The notes under the pieces: model-generated
Databases searched by the model: none
What the model saw: only the letters and a program-made list of their open reading frames with translations
What the model was told of the DNA's origin: nothing
Made by a program: the position numbers and the translations under genes
Assembly (NCBI GenBank): GCA_943370145.1
Contig: CALRPY020000026.1
Coordinates: 1-58,480, forward strand
From: Ga0077536 sp943370145
GTDB lineage: Bacteria; Pseudomonadota; Gammaproteobacteria; Ga0077536
DNA: 58,480 nucleotides
Direction: 5' to 3'
In this document: piece by piece, positions 53,780-58,480 of the stretch
How the letters are laid out: each line of letters begins with the position of its first letter
How positions within the stretch are numbered: position 1 is the stretch's first letter

Positions 53780-54192
53780 GTGGAAAACGCCGTCATTCTT
53801 GCTGCGCAGCGCACCGCAATCGGCTCGTCTGGCGGTGTCTGGTCCGAAGTCCGGGCCGGCCGGCCGGGCGCCGTGCTCATCGAGGCACGGCCTCCCCTTC
53901 TTGATCTGAGTCCTGCCCCGGCGGCGCCCATGGCCGCCGGCACCCCGCACTCGGCCCTTTCATCGATGGTCTACAGCGCAGGCGGCCCCGGCTTCGAGGC
54001 CGGGCATCGTGCGCGCGCCGGGGCGCATCCCAGCCAGCGCCCACGTAACCGGTCATGCATCGGGCGCCCGGGCGCCGGTGGCGCGATTGCGTGCAATTGC
54101 ATGAAATGAAGCGTCGTGCCGCCGGCCAAGGCATCGCGGCGCTGTGTATCGGCGGCGGTCAGGGCATTGCCCTGGCTGTCGAGCGCGTGTGA
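53780..54192 (+). pseudogene. Remnant of an acetyl-CoA acetyltransferase (phaA/thiolase) gene
   Basis: A GTG at 53780 behind GGAAGGG opens ENAVILAAQRTAIGSSGG, which is the N-terminus of thiolases. At 54100-54192 a different frame gives LHEMKRRAAGQGIAALCIGG and GQGIALAVERV then TGA, the C-terminus of thiolases including the catalytic Cys of the CxGGG motif. In an intact gene these ends are separated by about 1 kb; here about 250 bp of unrelated-looking sequence lies between and the frames differ (53780 and 54100 are out of register). This is a deleted, frameshifted gene. It lies just upstream of phaR. Confidence 0.8.
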
Positions 54193-54255
54193 GGAAGAGA
54201 CCGGACCAGGAGCACGCACTTCCGGTCCGCAAAGTAAAACGGGGAGCCTGTATAG

Positions 54256-54747
54256 ATGAATGAGACTAGCGCAAAGCGGGTGATCAAGAAGTATCCGAAC
54301 CGTCGCCTCTACGATACCAACGAGAGCAAGTACGTCACGCTGAGCGACGTGCGCAAGCTGGTGCTGGAGGAGACTCCTTTCTGCGTCATAGACAAGAAGA
54401 CGGGTGAGGACATCACCCGCAATATCCTGCTCCAGATCATCATCGAGCAGGAGGAAGGTGGCGAACCGATGTTCTCCACCGATGCCCTGCAGCAGATGAT
54501 CGGGTTCTACGGCAACTCGGCGCGTTCACTGGCCGGGGATTTCCTGCGTACGAGCGTGCAGCAGTTCTATGAGCAGCAGAAGCGGCTGCAGGAACAGGTG
54601 ACCAGCGCGATGCAGCTCAATCCCGTGTCCAGCCTCTTCGCGGACGCTGCGAAGCGGAACATGGAGCTGTGGCAGAAGATGCAGGAGAGCTTCATCAAGT
54701 CGGGCGGTTTCTACAACGCGAAGGAAACCAAACCCGAAGACGAGTGA
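54256..54747 (+). CDS. phaR: Polyhydroxyalkanoate synthesis repressor PhaR
   Basis: 163 aa. The DNA-binding N-terminus IKKYPNRRLYDTNESKYVTL, with CVIDKKTGEDITRNILLQII, is the PHB accumulation regulatory domain. The central helical part (FYGNSARSLAGDFL) leads to a phasin-like region. PhaR represses phasin and its own gene and is released when it binds PHA granules. ATG at 54256 has GGGGAG ahead of it. A candidate operator lies at 56818-56832 before the phasin gene. Confidence 0.95.
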   Translation: MNETSAKRVIKKYPNRRLYDTNESKYVTLSDVRKLVLEETPFCVIDKKTGEDITRNILLQIIIEQEEGGEPMFSTDALQQMIGFYGNSARSLAGDFLRTSVQQFYEQQKRLQEQVTSAMQLNPVSSLFADAAKRNMELWQKMQESFIKSGGFYNAKETKPEDE

Positions 54748-54753
54748 GCATAG

Positions 54754-54791
54754 CGATCCGGGCGCCGGCCGACAGGCAGACGCCCGGATCG
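54754..54791. terminator. Bidirectional hairpin between phaR and pckG
   Basis: Perfect 11-bp inverted repeat CGATCCGGGCG / CGCCCGGATCG with a 16-nt loop, between two convergent genes (phaR stop 54747, pckG stop 54799). No strong T-tract is present on either side. Confidence 0.55.
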
Positions 54792-54798
54792 TTCGCGC

Positions 54799-56559
54799 TC
54801 AGGCCGCGCGTTGCCGTTCCAGTTCGCGCTTGATGCGTTCGACCTGGGCGCCCAGTTCAGCAGGCAGGCGATCGCCGAAGCCCGCGAAGAACTCGGCGAT
54901 TTCACCAACCTCCCGCTGCCACACTTCCGCGTCTATCGCGAGCAGCGCGTCCAGCGTGTGGCGCGGCAGAGAAAGACCCGTCACGTCGAGGTCGTCGACG
55001 TCAGGCAGCATACCGACGGGCGTCGGATGCGCGTGCGCGCGCCCCTCGCAGCGATCGACGATCCACTTGAGCACACGCATGTTGTCGCCGTAACCCGGCC
55101 ACATGAACTTGCCGTCAGCGTCCTTGCGGAACCAGTTGACGTGGAACACCTTGGGCAGGCGATCCGAGCGCTTCGAGAAGCTCAGCCAGTGCGCCCAGTA
55201 ATCGCCGAAGTTGTAGCCACAGAAAGGCTTCATCGCCATCGGATCCCGACGTACCTGCCCCACCGCGCCGACGGCGGCAGCCGTGGTTTCGGAAGCGACG
55301 GCGGCACCGGTGAACACGCCGTGCGCCCAGTCGAGTGACTCGAACACCAGGGGCGCCACGGTCGAGCGGCGGCCGCCGAAGATGATGGCCGAAATCGGCA
55401 CGCCCTGCGGCGAATCGGCTGCCGGGGTGTAGCTCGGGCACTGCGCGGCGGCCACGGTGAAACGCGAGTTCGGATGCGCGGCCGGGCCGTTGGCCGGGTC
55501 ATGGGGACGTCCCTGCCAGTCGATCAAGGAAGCCGGCTTGTCGCCGTCAATGCCTTCCCACCACGGCTCCATGTCGGGCGTGAGCGCGACGTTCGTGTAA
55601 ATCGCATTGCGCCCGAGCGTGCGCATGCAGTTCGGGTTGGTCTTCAGGCTCGTGCCCGGCGCGACGCCAAAGAAGCCGGCCTCGGGATTGATTGCGTAGA
55701 GGCGGCCATCCTCGCCGAGATGCAGCCAGGCAATGTCGTCGCCGACGGTCCAGACTTTCCAGCCGTTGAGTGGCTCGGGCGGCACCAGCATGGCGAGATT
55801 GGTCTTGCCGCAGGCGGACGGGAAGGCCGCGGCGACATAACTCGTGTTGCCGGCGGGATCCTCGATGCCAAGAATGAGCATGTGCTCGGCCAGCCAGCCC
55901 TCGGTGCGCGCCTGCCAGCTCGCAATGCGCAGTGCGTGGCATTTCTTGCCGAGCAGCGCGTTGCCACCGTAGCCGGAGCCGAAGCTCTGGATCAGCAGTT
56001 CCTCGGGGAAGTGCATGATGTAGCGATTTTCCGGATCCAGCTGGCCGATCGAATGCAAACCCTTGACGAAGGAATTGCCTGCTTCGATGTGCGCCAGGGC
56101 GCGCGCGCCGATGCGCGCCATGATGCGCATGTTGGCAACGACATACGCACTGTCGGTGACCTCGACGCCGGCGCGCGAGAACGGCGAACCATAGGGTCCC
56201 ATCAGGTAGGGAATGACATACATCGTGCGGCCACGCATGCAGCCCGCGTACAGGCCTTCCATCAGGCGCCGGGCCTCCACCGGGTCCATCCAGTTGTTGT
56301 TCTGCCCGGCGTCCGTCTGGTCCCGGGTGCAGACAAAGGTCAGGTGTTCGACGCGCGCGACGTCGCTGGGCGCGGAGCGGTGCAGGAAGCAGTTCGGGTG
56401 AGTCTGCTCGTTCAGCCGGAGCAGTGTCCCGTCATCGAGCATCTGCTCGACGAGGCGATCGTTTTCCGCCTCCGACCCGTCGCACCAGTGAATGCTGTCT
56501 GGCTGGGTTAGCGCCGCAACTTCCTCTATCCACCGCGCTAATGCCTGATTCTTCGTCAT
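54799..56559 (-). CDS. pckG: Phosphoenolpyruvate carboxykinase (GTP)
   Basis: 586 aa gluconeogenic enzyme converting oxaloacetate and GTP to PEP. The GTP-type signature FPSACGKTNLAML (P-loop with the reactive Cys) is present, together with YGGNALLGKKCHALRI, RDQTDAGQNNNWMDP and FGGRRSTVAPLV. Length is normal. ATG at 56559 is preceded by GAGGAGA; longer frames are not needed. It is divergent from the phasin gene. Confidence 0.96.
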   Translation of the reverse strand: MTKNQALARWIEEVAALTQPDSIHWCDGSEAENDRLVEQMLDDGTLLRLNEQTHPNCFLHRSAPSDVARVEHLTFVCTRDQTDAGQNNNWMDPVEARRLMEGLYAGCMRGRTMYVIPYLMGPYGSPFSRAGVEVTDSAYVVANMRIMARIGARALAHIEAGNSFVKGLHSIGQLDPENRYIMHFPEELLIQSFGSGYGGNALLGKKCHALRIASWQARTEGWLAEHMLILGIEDPAGNTSYVAAAFPSACGKTNLAMLVPPEPLNGWKVWTVGDDIAWLHLGEDGRLYAINPEAGFFGVAPGTSLKTNPNCMRTLGRNAIYTNVALTPDMEPWWEGIDGDKPASLIDWQGRPHDPANGPAAHPNSRFTVAAAQCPSYTPAADSPQGVPISAIIFGGRRSTVAPLVFESLDWAHGVFTGAAVASETTAAAVGAVGQVRRDPMAMKPFCGYNFGDYWAHWLSFSKRSDRLPKVFHVNWFRKDADGKFMWPGYGDNMRVLKWIVDRCEGRAHAHPTPVGMLPDVDDLDVTGLSLPRHTLDALLAIDAEVWQREVGEIAEFFAGFGDRLPAELGAQVERIKRELERQRAA

Positions 56560-56776
56560 TGAAAATGTCTCCTCGAGGGGTCGGCACACCGTTGTTCCGA
56601 TGGGGTATGACGCGAGGCCGCTGGCAGCCTGCAAAAAAGAGCGGCCACTCTAGCGAAAGCCTTAGTCGAAATGAAGGAAGCAACAGCGGCAATGCGACAA
56701 TTATCGACATTCCTGTCCATTTCCTCGAAGCCACGTCGCGCTGGCCTGCGTTCCCGCCCTGCTTGCCCGGGAGGTG

Positions 56777-56805
56777 TTGACACCTTTGGACGGAAGGGAT
56801 ATGGT
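56777..56805 (+). promoter_or_regulatory. Sigma-70 promoter of the phasin gene
   Basis: Perfect -35 TTGACA at 56777-56782, 17-bp spacer, -10 TATGGT at 56800-56805. Start of transcription is expected near 56812. Confidence 0.75.
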
Positions 56806-56817
56806 GCGTCGCAACAT

Positions 56818-56832
56818 TGCTGCTTTGCAGCA
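56818..56832. promoter_or_regulatory. PhaR operator candidate
   Basis: TGCTGC-TTT-GCAGCA is a perfect inverted repeat containing CTGC-N3-GCAG, the pattern described for PhaR binding in Rhodobacter and Paracoccus. It overlaps the predicted transcription start of the phasin gene and lies 40 bp before its ATG, a good position for repression. Confidence 0.7.
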
Positions 56833-56871
56833 GATGCGCGAATCGAGCCGAACGACGAAATGGAGCAGCAC

Positions 56872-57255
56872 ATGGACAACAATTTCTTCGCCCAGTGGGA
56901 ATCCTTCACCAAGTCGGCCATCGACAGCGGCAAGGAACTCGAGGCACTGAACCTGCGACTCGTGGAACAGCTGTCCCAGAAGCAGATGGACTTGCTGACC
57001 AGCACGATGGAAGTCGGCAACAAATGGTTCACCAGCTTCAGCGAGTTCCAGGCGCTGCCGGAGATGCTCGCCGCGCAGGGCAAGCTGGCCAGCGAGTACA
57101 GCAACAAACTGATGTCCGTTTCCAAGGAAGCAACCGACCTGCTGAGCGCCTCCCGCGAGGGCTACAAGGGCTGGTTCGAAAAAAATGTGAAACTGCTGTC
57201 TGAACAGACCGCAGCGGCGACCGTCAAGCCCGTCCCGGTGCGCAAGGCCGCCTGA
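56872..57255 (+). CDS. Phasin family protein
   Basis: 127 aa, almost wholly alpha-helical. It has the phasin_2-type pattern: FAQWESFTKSAIDSGKELEA, LSQKQMDLLTSTMEVGNK, and a C-terminal region with EATDLLSASREGYKGWF, followed by a short Ala/Lys/Pro tail. Phasins coat PHA granules. ATG at 56872 has GGAG 6 nt upstream (an in-frame ATG at 56860 is possible). It is followed by an intrinsic terminator. Confidence 0.85.
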   Translation: MDNNFFAQWESFTKSAIDSGKELEALNLRLVEQLSQKQMDLLTSTMEVGNKWFTSFSEFQALPEMLAAQGKLASEYSNKLMSVSKEATDLLSASREGYKGWFEKNVKLLSEQTAAATVKPVPVRKAA

Positions 57256-57296
57256 TCCAGAGTTCTCTTCTCAGTTGATGTTTGACCTCCCCTCTG

Positions 57297-57341
57297 CCCC
57301 CGTCGACCGATCCCATGGGTCGGTCTTCGGGGGGGCTTTTT
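57297..57341 (+). terminator. Rho-independent terminator of the phasin gene
   Basis: CCCCCG (57297-57302) pairs with CGGGGGG (57328-57334), enclosing GACCGA...TCGGTC (57304-57324); TTTTT follows at 57337-57341. It is 42 bp beyond the phasin stop. Confidence 0.85.
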
Positions 57342-57364
57342 GAACATCGACCGAGCCGCCCCCC

Positions 57365-58417
57365 TCACCGACGCGCTGCCAGCCAGTCAGCGATAGTGCC
57401 CGCGACCTGCTCGCGGGAACGCCCTCCGACGTAAATCCCGATGTGCCCGCCGGCGACTTCCAGCTCGGTGTAATCACGGCTGCCGACCTTCTCTCCCAGG
57501 GCGCGCGACGCGGCCGGGGGCACCAGATGGTCCTCGGCGGCGTAAATATTCAGCACCGGCATCGTCAGCGCCGCCAGCGACACCGGCTTGCCGCTTATTT
57601 CGAGCCCGCCACCGACCAGCTGGTTGTCGCGATAGAAGCGCTGCGCGAATTCGCGCAGCGCCCCGCCGGCCAGATCGGGACTGTCGAAAATCCAGTGTTC
57701 CATGCGCATGAAGGTCTCGACGGCGCGGCGCTCGCCGAGCTGGTCGACCAACCCGACGTATTTCTGCTGGGTCAGGCGCATGGGCTTCAGCGCAAGAAAC
57801 AGCGCGTTCAGCAGGTCACCCGGCACATTGCCGCTGCCCAGCAGGTCGAGGTCGACGTGACGCAGCCAATGGCTCAGCGTGTCGCGCGGCGTGTGGAAGT
57901 CGACGGGCGTGACCGTGACGACCAGGTTGCGCACCTTGTCGGGATGGAGCGCCGCATAGCACAGCGCGAAAGTACCCCCCTGGCAGATCCCGACGAGATT
58001 CACGCCACGGCCCGCCGCGGCGAGGAAATCGACGCAGGCGCCGAGGTCGCGTTCGATGTAGTCGGACAGGCTGCTCGAGCAGTCGAGGCCCGTCGGGTCC
58101 TCCCACTCGATCAGATGGACGTCGACGCCGCGGGCCAGCAGACACCGCACGAGTGAACGCTCGGGCTCCAGGTCCGCCATGGCCGGGCGATTGACCAGCG
58201 CGTAGACCACGAGCGTCGGCACCGCCAGCGGATCCGGATTGATCGCCTCGTAGCGGTACAGCCGCGCCCGGCCCGCCGTGTGCAGCAGGCGACGCGCGCT
58301 GCAGCCCGGACGCACGTCCGCGGCTTCACGCAGCGTGGCATGCCCGCTGGCAAGCTTGCGCTCCCACTCGCCGAGTTCGACGCCGAGCTGCTCCCATGAC
58401 AGTTCCACCTTCGGCAT
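57365..58417 (-). CDS. phaC: PHA synthase, class III catalytic subunit PhaC
   Basis: 350 aa alpha/beta hydrolase-type polymerase. The class III lipase-like box VGICQGGTF carries the catalytic Cys145. The Asp lies in YAAEDHLVPP and the His in AGGHIGIYVGG. The length of about 350 aa is typical for class III, which works with PhaE; class I enzymes are near 590 aa. ATG at 58417 has AAGGAG 5 nt ahead and follows the end of the upstream frame (stop 58420-58422), so I prefer it to GTG at 58423. PhaR, a phasin and a remnant phaA are also in this region. Confidence 0.93.
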   Translation of the reverse strand: MPKVELSWEQLGVELGEWERKLASGHATLREAADVRPGCSARRLLHTAGRARLYRYEAINPDPLAVPTLVVYALVNRPAMADLEPERSLVRCLLARGVDVHLIEWEDPTGLDCSSSLSDYIERDLGACVDFLAAAGRGVNLVGICQGGTFALCYAALHPDKVRNLVVTVTPVDFHTPRDTLSHWLRHVDLDLLGSGNVPGDLLNALFLALKPMRLTQQKYVGLVDQLGERRAVETFMRMEHWIFDSPDLAGGALREFAQRFYRDNQLVGGGLEISGKPVSLAALTMPVLNIYAAEDHLVPPAASRALGEKVGSRDYTELEVAGGHIGIYVGGRSREQVAGTIADWLAARR

Positions 58418-58419
58418 CG

Positions 58420-58480
58420 TCACTCCTTCGCGTCGTCACGCGCGAACACACCCGCGATATCGAAATCCGTTCGCCCGCCA
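58420..58480 (-). CDS. 3' end of a gene upstream of phaC, probably phaE (partial)
   Basis: Only the last 19 codons are in the window: GGRTDFDIAGVFARDDAKE, then TGA at 58422-58420. It ends 2 nt before the phaC ATG. Position and coupling suggest phaE, the partner subunit required by class III PhaC; the sequence alone cannot confirm it. Confidence 0.5.
   Translation of the reverse strand, partial: GGRTDFDIAGVFARDDAKE

Larger units (their letters stand above)
56560..56871. other. Divergent pckG / phasin control region
   Basis: 312 bp without a gene. It contains the phasin promoter (56777-56805) and the PhaR operator candidate (56818-56832). Confidence 0.6.

Overview
The window is a G+C-rich (roughly two thirds by eye) proteobacterial chromosome segment with dense, mostly ordinary gene packing. 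No rRNA is present to place it. The gene content (class III PHA synthase with PhaR, GTP-type PEP carboxykinase, RppH, PA4063-4066-like ABC genes, a DUF1302/DUF1329/RND cluster) points to a gamma- or betaproteobacterium of an environmental heterotrophic type; the exact family is not decidable from this sequence.

Layout. 0-3 kb: Baeyer-Villiger-type flavin monooxygenase and ArsH. 3-11 kb: three large sensor kinases, one hybrid kinase on + and a coupled kinase pair on -. 11-17 kb: small membrane protein, AlgE-like outer-membrane channel behind a sigma-54-like promoter, ABM-domain protein, OprC/NosA-type copper TonB receptor, PaiB-like protein. 17-18 kb: repeat-rich gap and Hsp20. 18-27 kb: a compact selenocysteine island with an NDH-SelD fusion, a selenoprotein redoxin, tRNA-Sec, selB, selA, a UGSC selenoprotein and its overlapping partner gene. 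27-34 kb: YCF48-like protein, RND transporter, DUF1302 and DUF1329 proteins. 34-39 kb: a TTQ amine dehydrogenase operon (B-E-D-A plus monoheme cytochrome c, the order of the aau cluster) with a divergent AraC regulator. 39-44 kb: Dps, DUF3299 lipoprotein with MacB/LolC-like ABC genes, HTH-REC protein, NlpC/P60 lipoprotein. 44-54 kb: two small secreted proteins, RppH, and TCA genes mdh, gltA and sucA-sucB-lpd. 54-58 kb: PHA genes (remnant phaA, phaR, phasin, phaC, end of phaE) and pckG.

The most interesting part is the selenocysteine island. Two genes contain an in-frame UGA that ordinary gene calling would read as a stop. One is an AhpC/TSA-like redoxin whose usual WCPYC is here W-UGA-PYC. 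The other has the exact U-G-S-C motif of the UGSC family. Each UGA is followed at the expected distance by a hairpin with G in the first two apical-loop positions, as bacterial SECIS elements have. All four Sec-pathway components (selA, selB, selC, selD) lie within the same 7 kb, so making, charging and decoding Sec are encoded next to two of its users. The UGSC gene overlaps (ATGA) a conserved gene of unknown function, probably its partner.

Two repeat families punctuate the intergenic gaps: near-perfect palindromes built on GGTGTCAGATTT, and CCACGGAGGACACGGAG-type repeats. A variant of the second has run into the 3' end of a coding region. In the PHA region, a TGCTGC-TTT-GCAGCA palindrome just downstream of a strong promoter in front of the phasin gene is a good PhaR operator candidate.
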